DNA of 64,000 bases from Geobacter sp. OR-1 (GTDB lineage: Bacteria; Desulfobacterota; Desulfuromonadia; Geobacterales; DSM-12255): NCBI RefSeq assembly GCF_000813145.1, contig NZ_BAZF01000019.1, positions 17,902-81,901 on the forward strand. Direction: 5' to 3'. A program made the translations under genes and the position numbers. Under the pieces are notes generated by a model. The model was not told where the DNA came from. It saw only the letters and a program-made list of their open reading frames with translations, and made no database searches. Every line of letters begins with the position of its first letter. Positions within the stretch are counted from its first letter, which is position 1. This document shows positions 9,084 through 17,484 of the stretch, in pieces.

Positions 9084-9830
9084 ATGAAAATCGATGCACA
9101 AGGTGTCTACTACCGGGACCTGAACAGCAAGATCCGCGAAGCGGTTGCTGGCGGGGCCGATAAAATCGAGCTGAACAACGTCAATGGCCAGTACTTCATC
9201 GGCGATGGGGTAAACCGGGCCGTGACCATCACCATTAACGGCGTGCCGGGGAACGATCTCGGCGCATTCATGAACGGCGCCACTATAATCGTCAAGAGCA
9301 ATGCCCAGGACAATATCGGCAACACCATGAACGCCGGCAAAGTCGTTGTCCACGGCCATGCCGGCGATGTCCTCGGCTACGGGATGCGTGGCGGTAAAGT
9401 CCATATCCTCAAAGATGTCGGCTACCGCGTCGGCATTCACATGAAGTCATACGATACCAACAAGCCGGTACTGATTGCCGGCGGCAAGGCCGGGGATTTT
9501 TTCGGGGAATACATGGCCGGTGGCGTTCTGGTACTTCTGGGAATGTTTACCGATGACCCGGACAAACCGAAGCACGGTTTCCGGTTCGGGACCGGCATGC
9601 ACGGCGGGGTGATTTTCGTGCGCGGCGCGGTTGATGAAACAAAGCTCTCCAGGGAGGTCGGGGTCTTTGATCTGACCGACGAGGACAAACAGGAACTCGA
9701 AGGATATCTGAAAGATTACTGCAAGGACTTCAAGCTGGACTTCAAGGAAGTCATGCAGGAGAAATTTGTGAAGGTGCTGCCGAAGAGCAAGAGGCCGTAT
9801 GGGGATTTGTATTGTCCAATGCCCAGATAG
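9084..9830 (+). CDS. Glutamate synthase, GXGXG (GltB C-terminal) domain
   Basis: This 248-residue protein is made of the repeating beta-helix pattern of the glutamate synthase alpha C-terminal domain (GAFMNGATIIV, GNTMNAGKVVVHG, GYGMRGGKVHI, GEYMAGGVLVLLG), with a charged C-terminal tail. In classical GltB this domain supports the amidotransferase and synthase domains; here it is a separate chain. A GAGGTG ribosome site precedes ATG 9084. It is the last gene of the operon; a structured segment and a terminator follow. Confidence 0.92.
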   Translation: MKIDAQGVYYRDLNSKIREAVAGGADKIELNNVNGQYFIGDGVNRAVTITINGVPGNDLGAFMNGATIIVKSNAQDNIGNTMNAGKVVVHGHAGDVLGYGMRGGKVHILKDVGYRVGIHMKSYDTNKPVLIAGGKAGDFFGEYMAGGVLVLLGMFTDDPDKPKHGFRFGTGMHGGVIFVRGAVDETKLSREVGVFDLTDEDKQELEGYLKDYCKDFKLDFKEVMQEKFVKVLPKSKRPYGDLYCPMPR

Positions 9831-9852
9831 CTAGGAAAGGGTTCTTTTCCGC

Positions 9853-9935
9853 CCTGGCGGTGTCAACCTGCGTGATTGCTTGTGCGGCGTACCAATCAGT
9901 ACGCATCCGCGCAATCCCTTGGTTTCCTTGCCAGG
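9853..9935. repeat. Nested inverted-repeat element (structured RNA or palindromic repeat)
   Basis: Five nested complementary arms can be drawn: CCTGGC 9853-9858 with GCCAGG 9930-9935, AACC 9865-9868 with GGTT 9921-9924, GATTGC 9874-9879 with GCAATC 9911-9916, and GCGTAC 9887-9892 with GTACGC 9899-9904 around CAATCA, plus a short GCG/CGC between. It lies between the glutamate synthase operon and convergent sppA. Function is unknown. Confidence 0.5.
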
Positions 9936-9985
9936 ACGAAAAATCCCTCCTTTCAGTAGAGGTTCTACCACACGTTTGGAGTCTC

Positions 9986-10018
9986 AACACCGCGCTGTAA
10001 CAGGCGGGGTGTTTATTT
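9986..10018 (+). terminator. Probable terminator between the glutamate synthase operon and sppA
   Basis: AACACC at 9986-9991 pairs with GGTGTT at 10008-10013, with more imperfect GC pairing inside, followed by TTATTT. It sits between convergent genes and overlaps the sppA stop codon. Confidence 0.45.
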
Positions 10019-10909
10019 CCCCCCTACCCCGGCCATCTCGTAGCTGACGCTCATCCCGATCTCTTCACGAACCAGGTTGCTGATCCGGGAGGCCGATTCT
10101 TCCACCAGCATGTCAAGGAGCAGTTTTTTCTTTTTCGGCGGCCGGATCACCTCCGGCTCACCCTTGATCCCGGCCAGCCGCCCCGCCTCTTCTATGGCAT
10201 CCTGCATTGATCCGAGACGGTCTACCAGCCTGGCGGCCAGGGCCTGTTCCCCGGAAAAGATCCGGCCGTCCGCAATAGCCTTAACCTGCTCCACCGGCAG
10301 ATTACGCCCCTCGCTCACAGCCTTGACAAACTGTCCGTGGGTACTCTCTATTACCCCCTGCAACAGGGCCTTTTCCTCAGCAGTCATCGGCCTTACCGGC
10401 GAACCCGAATCCTTGTACTTGCCGGTCTTGAGCGTAAACGCCTTCATCCCGATCTTGTCCATCAACCCTTCGACATTGGAGAATTTCATCAAGACGCCGA
10501 TACTGCCGGTGATCGAGCCCGGATTGGCATAGATCAGGGACGCGGGAGCCGATATATAGTACCCCCCCGATGCGGCAAGACTACCCATCGAGACAACAAC
10601 CTTTTTCTTTTTCGCCAGTTTTTTTACCTCCTGATAGATCTCCTGCGAAGGCCCCACCACCCCTCCGGGGGAATCCACCCTGAGGACAACCGCCTTGACA
10701 TCGTCGTCACGCCCGAAGTCGTGAAGCTGCTTGACGGTCTCCTGGGAATCGAGGATCACCCCCTTGACCTCAACAACGCCTATCCCGCTCCCTTTGACAA
10801 GCTTCGTGTCGTTATCGCGGAAAAGGAGAGCAATAACGGCACAACTCATAAAAACAAGCACAAAAACGCACACAAGTCCGACAGATATCCACAGCCATTT
10901 ATTTTTCAT
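10013..10909 (-). CDS. sppA: Signal peptide peptidase SppA (short form)
   Basis: The 298-residue protein begins with a membrane anchor (residues about 5-29, ISVGLVCVFVLVFMSCAVIA) and a single S49 peptidase domain. Visible landmarks are VLRVDSPGGVV, the catalytic serine region SLAASGGYYIS near residue 115, and YANPGSITGSIGV. It is the short form, about half the size of E. coli SppA, as is usual outside enterobacteria. It degrades leftover signal peptides and membrane fragments in the cytoplasmic membrane. It is divergent from the phosphodiesterase gene at 11003. Confidence 0.92.
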   Translation of the reverse strand: MKNKWLWISVGLVCVFVLVFMSCAVIALLFRDNDTKLVKGSGIGVVEVKGVILDSQETVKQLHDFGRDDDVKAVVLRVDSPGGVVGPSQEIYQEVKKLAKKKKVVVSMGSLAASGGYYISAPASLIYANPGSITGSIGVLMKFSNVEGLMDKIGMKAFTLKTGKYKDSGSPVRPMTAEEKALLQGVIESTHGQFVKAVSEGRNLPVEQVKAIADGRIFSGEQALAARLVDRLGSMQDAIEEAGRLAGIKGEPEVIRPPKKKKLLLDMLVEESASRISNLVREEIGMSVSYEMAGVGGK

Positions 10910-10966
10910 TGCAGATTCCTTAAGTTAGATACTGCAAACCTGGGTCGGCCTCGATTCAAACCCTTC

Positions 10967-10995
10967 TTGACCCTTACATGAAATCTCTGTTATCT
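10967..10995 (+). promoter_or_regulatory. Sigma-70 type promoter very close to the phosphodiesterase start
   Basis: TTGACC (10967-10972) and TTATCT (10990-10995) are separated by 17 bases. The ATG is at 11003, only seven bases after the -10 element, and no Shine-Dalgarno is seen, so the message would be nearly leaderless. Confidence 0.5.
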
Positions 10996-11002
10996 TAATC
11001 TC

Positions 11003-11476
11003 ATGAACTGCATTGTCTTCTCGGATACGCACGGGAATTACCCATTGGCAGCAGAGACGGTGTCACTTGCTGCCCCTGTCGATATGATCATCCACCTTGG
11101 CGACGAAACAGAAGACGCGAACATGATCGAAAGGATCTGCCTGACGCAGGTGCAGAAGGTTGCCGGCAATTGCGATCCTCCGGGGAAATGGCCAAGGGAG
11201 ATCTGTACGTCAGTGGGAGAGACCAGGATGCTGTTGACCCACGGCGACCGCTACAGCGTGAAGGCCGGACTTTCAAAGCTCGTCGAACGCGCAGTTGCCG
11301 CAGATGCGCAGGTGGTGCTTTACGGTCATACCCACCAGGCTTCAATCGAGAGGATAGGTGGTATCCTCTTCGTCAATCCGGGTTCGCTGCATTGCGGTGC
11401 GGCAATAAAAAGCTATGCGGTTCTCACGATCAACAACTCGGAAATCGCTGCACGCATAGTTGTTATAACCGAATAG
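11003..11476 (+). CDS. YfcE/MJ0936-type metallophosphodiesterase
   Basis: This 157-residue calcineurin-like phosphoesterase has the metal-binding motifs FSDTHGN (residues 6-12), IHLGDETED near 30, VAGNCD near 54, LTHGDRY near 78 and YGHTHQA near 107, the full set for a two-metal centre. Family members hydrolyse phosphodiesters in vitro; physiological substrates are mostly unknown. It is convergent with the gene at 11488 and divergent from sppA. Confidence 0.87.
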   Translation: MNCIVFSDTHGNYPLAAETVSLAAPVDMIIHLGDETEDANMIERICLTQVQKVAGNCDPPGKWPREICTSVGETRMLLTHGDRYSVKAGLSKLVERAVAADAQVVLYGHTHQASIERIGGILFVNPGSLHCGAAIKSYAVLTINNSEIAARIVVITE

Positions 11477-11487
11477 CAACTGCCTCG

Positions 11488-11907
11488 TTAACAGCCGCAA
11501 CCGCAGTTATGGCAAACCCTGCGGTTGTGCTCCTCCGGCGCAATCGTCTCCGGGGCAAATGCCACCCGTTTCACGGCCCGGCCAATATCCTCCAACAGAT
11601 CCAGATTCTCGCTTTTCCCGATAATATGACCTACACACTGGCTGGTGATGCCATCGGCAGGAGACGATATCCTGACCGAGTTGAGAAGATCTGCATAGCT
11701 GTTCACGTTGATCGTGACTGAAGGGTTGTCGACCCTGGCGATGTCAATTCCGAAACGCTCAAGTTCTCCCTGGAGCCCGGCAAAATAACATGCGAACGCC
11801 TCACCATCAGTATCTATCTTCCAGTCGGGACGGACGTGATTCTGGCCGAAAAATGTCACCAAAAGCTTTTTGCCGGTCATTGCCGATATTACCTCTTTAT
11901 CCTGCAT
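11488..11907 (-). CDS. Unknown protein with a C-terminal CHNCGCGC cysteine tail
   Basis: I do not recognise the family. The 139-residue protein appears soluble and mixed alpha/beta, and ends in the run CHNCGCGC, five residues of which are Cys or His able to bind metal, or a redox or thioether centre. An additional Cys lies in CYFAG and SQCVGH. It starts seven bases after the receiver protein and is the last gene of the decaheme cytochrome/barrel operon, so a role in redox sensing or metal handling is possible. That is inference only. No clear ribosome site precedes ATG 11907. Confidence 0.65.
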   Translation of the reverse strand: MQDKEVISAMTGKKLLVTFFGQNHVRPDWKIDTDGEAFACYFAGLQGELERFGIDIARVDNPSVTINVNSYADLLNSVRISSPADGITSQCVGHIIGKSENLDLLEDIGRAVKRVAFAPETIAPEEHNRRVCHNCGCGC

Positions 11908-11913
11908 TATTAA

Positions 11914-12321
11914 TCATACTTCCTGGCGAGCCTCTGCCTTACGGTTAAGTGAACTGAATACCATCTCAAGCACCGCCTTCTGCTTGACTTCATACTTGTT
12001 GAGCACTGCCAGGCATGTTCCTAAAGGGAAATTTGCATGAAGATAGTCCGCATCCCTGCCGGAAAGTATCACAATCCGCTTCGGGTCCATCCCGGTTTCC
12101 ACCGCAAAATTGAACAGTTTCGCGCCATCGATGTCAGGCATCTCAAGATCCAAAACCAGCAGATCCAGCCCCCCCTCCCTTATCACGTTCAATGCACTTA
12201 CCGGTCTGGAGCATGTCATCACCTGCAGCAACGGGTAACTCTCTTCCACGAAAGCGCTCAAAAGTTTCAGGAATGCCGGGTCATCGTCAACAATAAGGAT
12301 CTTGCCCATACGTATACTCAT
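11914..12321 (-). CDS. Single-domain response regulator (CheY-like receiver)
   Basis: About 135 residues form one receiver domain: ILIVDDDPAFLKLLSAF supplies the acidic pocket, LLVLDLEMPDIDG contains the phospho-acceptor Asp, VILSGRD the conserved Ser/Thr, and LNKYEVK the conserved Lys. There is no output domain, so it acts by protein contact or phosphorelay. ATG 12321 or 12309 could be the start; neither has a strong ribosome site. No histidine kinase is nearby; the partner must be elsewhere. It sits between the ABC-type binding protein and the Cys-tail protein. Confidence 0.85.
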   Translation of the reverse strand: MSIRMGKILIVDDDPAFLKLLSAFVEESYPLLQVMTCSRPVSALNVIREGGLDLLVLDLEMPDIDGAKLFNFAVETGMDPKRIVILSGRDADYLHANFPLGTCLAVLNKYEVKQKAVLEMVFSSLNRKAEARQEV

Positions 12322-12335
12322 GTTCAAAAAACAAC

Positions 12336-13310
12336 TTATTTAATTATTCTCGTAGCTACGTTAAGCACCTGAATCGGGACATGCAGATCAAGTACGCGAG
12401 CGGTCTTCATATTGACAATCATGTCAACTTTTTTGGGGGCAACAATAGGGATAATAGCCGGCTTCCGGCCGGCAATTACCTTGGCCGCAAGGTCTGCGGC
12501 CTGATGTCCCATTTCACCGGGATGCGCCTCCAGAGATAGCAGCGCACCCTTCTCGCCGCCGTCGGGGACCTGAGTGATAACCGGGATTCTCTGGTCCATG
12601 GCGCGACGGATGACCTTGTCCAGCTGTCTGCCGACCACTGAAGATTCCGTCACATAAAGGCAGTCAATCTGGCTCAGGAGAGAAGACAAGGCCAGATCGA
12701 GCGTAGCAGGGCTTTCGACATTGCTTTCAACCACTGAAAACCGGTGCTGCACGGCCAGACGTTTGATCTCTTTCAACTGAACCACTGAACCGATTTCGCG
12801 CGAAGTGTACAAAACTCCAATCTGCTTGAACTGTTTGAACTCCAGAGTGGTCCTTATCAGTGTTGACAGCGGGACCTTTGAACTTACCCCGGTGGCATTG
12901 TTACCCGGTGCAGCAAGGCTTTTTGCAATCCCGGTCTCAAGGGGGGCATAGACATCAACAAAGACTATCGGGATATCGTGCGACTCCTGAAGGGCTGCCA
13001 GGGAAGCGGGAGCCCCAAAAGTCACGATGATGTTCGCACCGATAGCATTGAACTTTCTGATGGCGTTCGACCATGAGATCGGATCAGGATTCGGGATCTG
13101 GGTTACCAGTTCAATTGCGGTCTGATCATACCCCTTGGCGGCCATGGCACGAACAAAGGCCTTATGGGCGTTCCGGTAGCGTGGCTGATCGCTCGACAGA
13201 ACCGTTGCGACAATAAGTGTCGATGAATTGCTCACCGCAGCAGGGAATATCGACACAACAATCAGCAGAGTGCCTAGAAAAACGAGTTTTCGAAGGAAGA
13301 AGTAATTCAT
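12336..13310 (-). CDS. ABC transporter substrate-binding protein (TrpX/PF04392 type)
   Basis: The 324-residue protein has an N-terminal export signal (residues about 5-25) and the two-lobed periplasmic binding fold of the ABC_sub_bind family: IVTFGAPASLAAL, IVFVDVYAPLETG, ATGVSSKVPL, VTESSVVGRQ, PVITQVPDGGEKGALLS. Such proteins often lack a nearby permease, as here, and some are sensors rather than transport components. ATG 13310 is chosen because it overlaps the barrel gene stop as TGATG; two upstream GTG codons are in frame. Its position after a cytochrome conduit and before a receiver suggests ligand sensing. Confidence 0.8.
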   Translation of the reverse strand: MNYFFLRKLVFLGTLLIVVSIFPAAVSNSSTLIVATVLSSDQPRYRNAHKAFVRAMAAKGYDQTAIELVTQIPNPDPISWSNAIRKFNAIGANIIVTFGAPASLAALQESHDIPIVFVDVYAPLETGIAKSLAAPGNNATGVSSKVPLSTLIRTTLEFKQFKQIGVLYTSREIGSVVQLKEIKRLAVQHRFSVVESNVESPATLDLALSSLLSQIDCLYVTESSVVGRQLDKVIRRAMDQRIPVITQVPDGGEKGALLSLEAHPGEMGHQAADLAAKVIAGRKPAIIPIVAPKKVDMIVNMKTARVLDLHVPIQVLNVATRIIK

Positions 13311-15442
13311 CACCACTTGGCCGTAAAACTGGTAATCACCGAATGAACTGAGCCGTCAAACATGGAATTGCGATCATCGCTGTATTCCTGATAACGATAA
13401 TCCACTCCGCAGGAAATATTTTTGAACAACCGGTAATCGACCTTGAAGTTAAGCGAATTTTCGACGGTCTTCAGGTCGGAGATCTCCTTCACCCCTGACG
13501 CATTGACAATTTGCGTGCTTGTCGGATCGAACTCGGCAAACGATCTGATCTGCTGGAAGGAGAGGAAGGTGTCGAGCTTTTCCAATGGCCGGACTGCAAT
13601 GGTAATGCCGTAAAGCAGAGACTGGCTGGTATAGTTGGCGACTGTTGCGGTGTTCTGGTTGGAAACTGATGAAAAAAGCACCTGTTGGTCGGCAGACGAT
13701 CTAAGCAGACCGGTCGTTCCGGTCAGGGATATCCGACCGTTAAGGAGATTTCCCCAAAGCGTGGCAGTAGTACCGATCTGCCTCTTTTCCCGGTACACCG
13801 GCACCGGATCGAAATTCGGCGAAACAAGGTCAAGCCTTCTGACAGCAGAAGCGTCGTTGAAATTATGGCTGATCTGATAACTCGCAGAAAAACCGTATTT
13901 ATCCTTAAGGGTGTAAGTTGCCAGGAGCTGCCCATCGTGACGCTCATCGAAAGAAATCCCGTACTCCGGCTGATTATAGGTCGTATAGCTGTACCTTGCC
14001 TTGAGCCGAAGATTTTTGACCGGCTTGCTTAATATGGTCAGGATCCCTTTGTGGCGCTCAGAGTTCGACGGCACCGTGATGCCGGACAGTTTACCAAAAG
14101 GGTCCCAGCTGTCGGTATTCTCGCGATGGATATATTCGCCCTGATACTCACCCTTGACAGTAAAGTCATTTACCGGCCGAAACGAAACAATGGCCGACAG
14201 TACGTCCTTTTGCATGTTGATCCCGGTATTTGCCCGGATAACATTACCGGGATTCGGGGTAATGAAGTTGAGCGCGGTAATGCTCGCAGTATCGCGGGCA
14301 ATCTCTTGATGCCGGAACCTGAGTGACGTTGAAAACTCTTTGCATGGGGTGTAGACCAGGTCACCGGCTCCGGTCTGCAGGGTATCGGTCAGGCCATTGG
14401 CCCCCGACACCTGTGTCAATGACGACAGGTTTTTGCGCTGGGCAATGGTATAAGCGGCAGCGGCAACAATACCGCCGGTCTGCTCGGTGTGAATCTTTAT
14501 ATTATGGGCCAGGTATCTGCTTGAGGGCGATTCATCATGCTCATAACTTCCGGAAGATCGCTGATAATAACCCGGCTTTGAAGGATCCAGCCTGGCAACG
14601 TAAGCGTCTACCGGGGTATCGGCATGGTCGGAGTATTGGCGTATGGTGAAATCATAAATGAAGTCGAGCGGTCCGACATGCGCATCAAAACCAAGCTTAC
14701 CCTCGTGCGTCTCGTGGTCGATCCTGCGGCGAACTGAACTGAGTTTATTGGCAGCAGTTACAGGAAAGAATGCCAAATCCGCAAACCTGAGTTGAGAGTC
14801 TCCCTGCTTCAGGATCCGCCAGTACTGAAGATTAAGGTGTATCGGGTACGACCCCATCCGGGCGCGTAATGAAGCCAGGTCCTGCTCGACCCGTAAGCCG
14901 AATCTCCCGGAATCCTTCTGGTCCACGGAATAAAACGACGGTGCGGTCAGGGTATACCGGTCAAGGTTGTGATACAACGATTCAGTGCGCAACTGGGCAC
15001 GGTAGGCACCCATATAGTCATAGGAAAGGTTGGCGAAATAATCGTTTTCGGTAACATATGCGCCGTCAACCACAAACTTGTGGTCCCGCCCCAGGATGCT
15101 GTCCATAAAGACGAAAGTAGGACCGGAATGGAGATCGTCGTATTCTGCGGCTCGGCCGCCATAGCCGTCGAAGCCCATAAACCGGTAACCGGCTGAGGCG
15201 GTCAGGCTTTTGTGCGTCTCCACCTTTATCTCGGAAACAGGGAGTTCCACAGCTTCCAGATCTGTGGTTTCGGTCGCTTCCAGGGATACCGGTAAAGGAT
15301 GATCGATCACCACGGAATCCTGCTCGTCAGGTTTCGCGTCATCCGCACCAACAGTGGCTGCGCTCCCAAACAATACCGTAATGATTCCTGAGATCATTAC
15401 CGCGGCTATGGAAAATCGTGGCACGTTAATGCTCCTTATCAT
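13310..15442 (-). CDS. Outer-membrane beta-barrel protein, partner of the decaheme cytochrome (MtrB/PioB-like)
   Basis: The 710-residue protein has a signal peptide (residues about 1-35, ending near SAATVGADD) and then a long run of alternating strands rich in Tyr, Phe, Arg and Asp that end in aromatic residues, closing with VITSFTAKW, a terminal aromatic typical of barrels. It directly follows a decaheme lipoprotein gene, the gene order of porin-cytochrome electron conduits. It lacks the N-terminal CxxC seen in some MtrB proteins. By inference it sheathes the cytochrome across the outer membrane. ATG 15442 is preferred; a GTG at 15463 overlaps the upstream stop. Confidence 0.78.
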   Translation of the reverse strand: MIRSINVPRFSIAAVMISGIITVLFGSAATVGADDAKPDEQDSVVIDHPLPVSLEATETTDLEAVELPVSEIKVETHKSLTASAGYRFMGFDGYGGRAAEYDDLHSGPTFVFMDSILGRDHKFVVDGAYVTENDYFANLSYDYMGAYRAQLRTESLYHNLDRYTLTAPSFYSVDQKDSGRFGLRVEQDLASLRARMGSYPIHLNLQYWRILKQGDSQLRFADLAFFPVTAANKLSSVRRRIDHETHEGKLGFDAHVGPLDFIYDFTIRQYSDHADTPVDAYVARLDPSKPGYYQRSSGSYEHDESPSSRYLAHNIKIHTEQTGGIVAAAAYTIAQRKNLSSLTQVSGANGLTDTLQTGAGDLVYTPCKEFSTSLRFRHQEIARDTASITALNFITPNPGNVIRANTGINMQKDVLSAIVSFRPVNDFTVKGEYQGEYIHRENTDSWDPFGKLSGITVPSNSERHKGILTILSKPVKNLRLKARYSYTTYNQPEYGISFDERHDGQLLATYTLKDKYGFSASYQISHNFNDASAVRRLDLVSPNFDPVPVYREKRQIGTTATLWGNLLNGRISLTGTTGLLRSSADQQVLFSSVSNQNTATVANYTSQSLLYGITIAVRPLEKLDTFLSFQQIRSFAEFDPTSTQIVNASGVKEISDLKTVENSLNFKVDYRLFKNISCGVDYRYQEYSDDRNSMFDGSVHSVITSFTAKW

Positions 15443-15462
15443 GTTGGAGAATAAGTAACCCA

Positions 15463-16452
15463 CTAACGCAACGATCCGGGACTCAGCTCTGCCGGAACCG
15501 GCGTGTCACTGCCATGCACCTGGGAATGGCAGTCGGTGCAGCGATTGACAAAGAGTTGATTGACACCGGTAATACTGTTGTTGACAGTGTGTCCGCCATG
15601 GCATTGCAGGCATAGAAACGGCAAGGCGGCTGAAAGCATGAAACTGTTGGCCGAACCGTGCGGTGTATGGCAGTTACCGCAGTTCTCGGTTACGTCCCCA
15701 TGTTCGAAGGCAAACGGCCCCTGTTTTTCCATGTGACATCGCGTACAGGTATCCTTTGGTGTTGAACCTCTAAGTTGCTTATCCTGCAATGAACCATGAA
15801 CATCGTGGCAGTCGACGCAAGCCATCTTTTTTTCGCGTAACGGGTGGTGGGAAAAGAGATTGTTTTCGACTTTTACCTCGGGATGGCAACCATAGCAAAG
15901 CTCCGCCATCTGTTCATGGCTCACCTTCTGCTGAGGCCCGAGATGCAATTTATGACAATCGAAGCAACTGACATCGTTCATTGCGTGCGGACTGGCATTC
16001 CACAAGGCCAGAATCGGGGTAGATGCTGCGGTGTGGCATTTGAGGCAGAGCATTGACTGGGCCTGCGGCGGCAAATTCATGATGTCGAGGAACTTTGTCG
16101 TATCGCACTTCTTGTTTTCCGCATCGTTTTTTTCCGGATCGTCATCCAGCTTTTCAATGGCAAGACTTCCCGGGCCGTGACACGACTCGCAATTAACCAA
16201 AGGGAGCCCGGTTTCCGGTTTGATCTGCTCGCCATGAATGCTGTGCCTGAAGTCATCCGTAATCTTGTCGTGTTTATGGCATTTCGCCACACAGTTGTCG
16301 GTGCCCACATACTCTGCATCAAGCCGGCCTACTATCATCCTCTCGTATTCCCGCACCGGCATCAGGGGTTTGCTCTCCTTGATCCCCGCACATGCGGCAA
16401 GGAACCCCGACATTATTGCGACAATGATTACAGCCTGCGGCAAATGGCGCAC
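15463..16452 (-). CDS. Decaheme c-type cytochrome lipoprotein (DmsE/MtrA-like)
   Basis: GTG 16452 is chosen because GGAAGGGG lies upstream at good spacing. The 329-residue protein starts with a lipoprotein signal ending in LAAC. Nine CxxCH motifs are visible (CESCH, CLKCH, CFDCH, CYGCH, CVDCH, CTRCH, CGNCH, CLQCH, CTDCH) plus one unusual CVAKCH with three residues between the cysteines near residue 54, giving ten haem sites, the MtrA/DmsE number. The predicted role is periplasmic electron delivery into the adjacent outer-membrane barrel. No extracellular multihaem partner is encoded here. Confidence 0.9.
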   Translation of the reverse strand: MRHLPQAVIIVAIMSGFLAACAGIKESKPLMPVREYERMIVGRLDAEYVGTDNCVAKCHKHDKITDDFRHSIHGEQIKPETGLPLVNCESCHGPGSLAIEKLDDDPEKNDAENKKCDTTKFLDIMNLPPQAQSMLCLKCHTAASTPILALWNASPHAMNDVSCFDCHKLHLGPQQKVSHEQMAELCYGCHPEVKVENNLFSHHPLREKKMACVDCHDVHGSLQDKQLRGSTPKDTCTRCHMEKQGPFAFEHGDVTENCGNCHTPHGSANSFMLSAALPFLCLQCHGGHTVNNSITGVNQLFVNRCTDCHSQVHGSDTPVPAELSPGSLR

Positions 16453-16487
16453 TTGCAACCCCTTCCTGTTGAGACTAAATCCGGGTC

Positions 16488-17360
16488 TCAGTCTGCTGCA
16501 ATTCCCTTGGTAGTGGTGTATATGAATCGCTTTACTATAGGATTCTGACTCGATTTGATCTCTCTGGGTGTCCCGACTTCTATAACGCGGCCATCATGCA
16601 TCATTCCGATGCGATCGGAGATGTACAGGGCGAAATTCAGATCATGGGTAACAATAACAGTGGTGTTCTTAGTAGTCTTCTTGAGCTGCAGAATCGTATT
16701 GGCCAGCTCATCGGTATTTATCGGATCAAGTTCCGCTGTCGGTTCGTCATAAAGTATGAGATCCGGGTTCATGGCTAATGATCGGGCAATTGCAACCCTC
16801 TTTTTCATGCCGCCAGAGAGTTCGGCGGTCATCAGACCCTGTTTGCCGTCAAGACCGACCAGAGCAAGTTTTGACGCAATGATCTCACGTATCCTCTGTT
16901 CCTTGCAGATCCGCTTTTCCCGCAACCAGAGCCCGACGTTCTCGCCGACAGAGAGTGAATTGAACAAGGCAGAGGATTGAAACACCATGCTGTAACGATA
17001 GTTTTGACCAAGACCCTGCGGCTTTCCCCCGAAAATCGGCACCCCGTTGATCAGAATTTGGCCGCTGTCAGGTGTCTCCAGCTTTACAATATGCTTGAGT
17101 AAAACGCTTTTACCGGTCCCTGACGGTCCAATTATGGAAAAGGTTTCTCCGGCCCGGATCTCCAGGTCAACATCCACAAGCACATGATGAGAGCCGAAAA
17201 ACTTGTTGAGTTTTTCAATCTTGATATCGACGCCTTTGGTATCGTCAAGATCTATGGTCGAAACTTCATTGTCATGATTGAAGATGCTGTGCGTGAGGCC
17301 GTGCTTCAACATGTCAAAAACGCCGCCGGGCGTGCTTTCGAAAAGCGACCTGATGTTCAC
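16488..17360 (-). CDS. ABC transporter ATPase, MlaF-like
   Basis: The protein has 290 residues from GTG 17360. It shows Walker A GPSGTGKS near residue 79, the signature LSGGMKKRVAIARSLA near 181, Walker B LILYDEPT and switch His in VIVTHD. Sequence around the signature is typical of MlaF, the ATPase of the phospholipid/organic-solvent transport system. About 47 extra residues precede the ABC domain, so the true start may be internal. No MlaE or MlaD gene is nearby, so its partners must be elsewhere. It ends 35 bases before the decaheme cytochrome gene and may share its transcript. Confidence 0.85.
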   Translation of the reverse strand: MNIRSLFESTPGGVFDMLKHGLTHSIFNHDNEVSTIDLDDTKGVDIKIEKLNKFFGSHHVLVDVDLEIRAGETFSIIGPSGTGKSVLLKHIVKLETPDSGQILINGVPIFGGKPQGLGQNYRYSMVFQSSALFNSLSVGENVGLWLREKRICKEQRIREIIASKLALVGLDGKQGLMTAELSGGMKKRVAIARSLAMNPDLILYDEPTAELDPINTDELANTILQLKKTTKNTTVIVTHDLNFALYISDRIGMMHDGRVIEVGTPREIKSSQNPIVKRFIYTTTKGIAAD

Positions 17361-17484
17361 TGCGCCCCCTGTGGACTAATTGTATACATCCCCGGCACTA
17401 TACCAAACCATATCGGTACACGCAAGGCGCTCGGTTAGCTTCTGAACCGTCCTTCCCGGAAGAAGGCACCCAAAGCGGCATGTA

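Noticed and set aside
9751..9990. Minus-strand 79-codon frame over the structured element
   Set aside because: It overlaps the 3' end of the GXGXG gene and a nested inverted repeat; the reading is better explained as an element than a protein.
13723..15196. Several frames within the barrel gene on both strands
   Set aside because: All are shadows of the 710-residue barrel gene.
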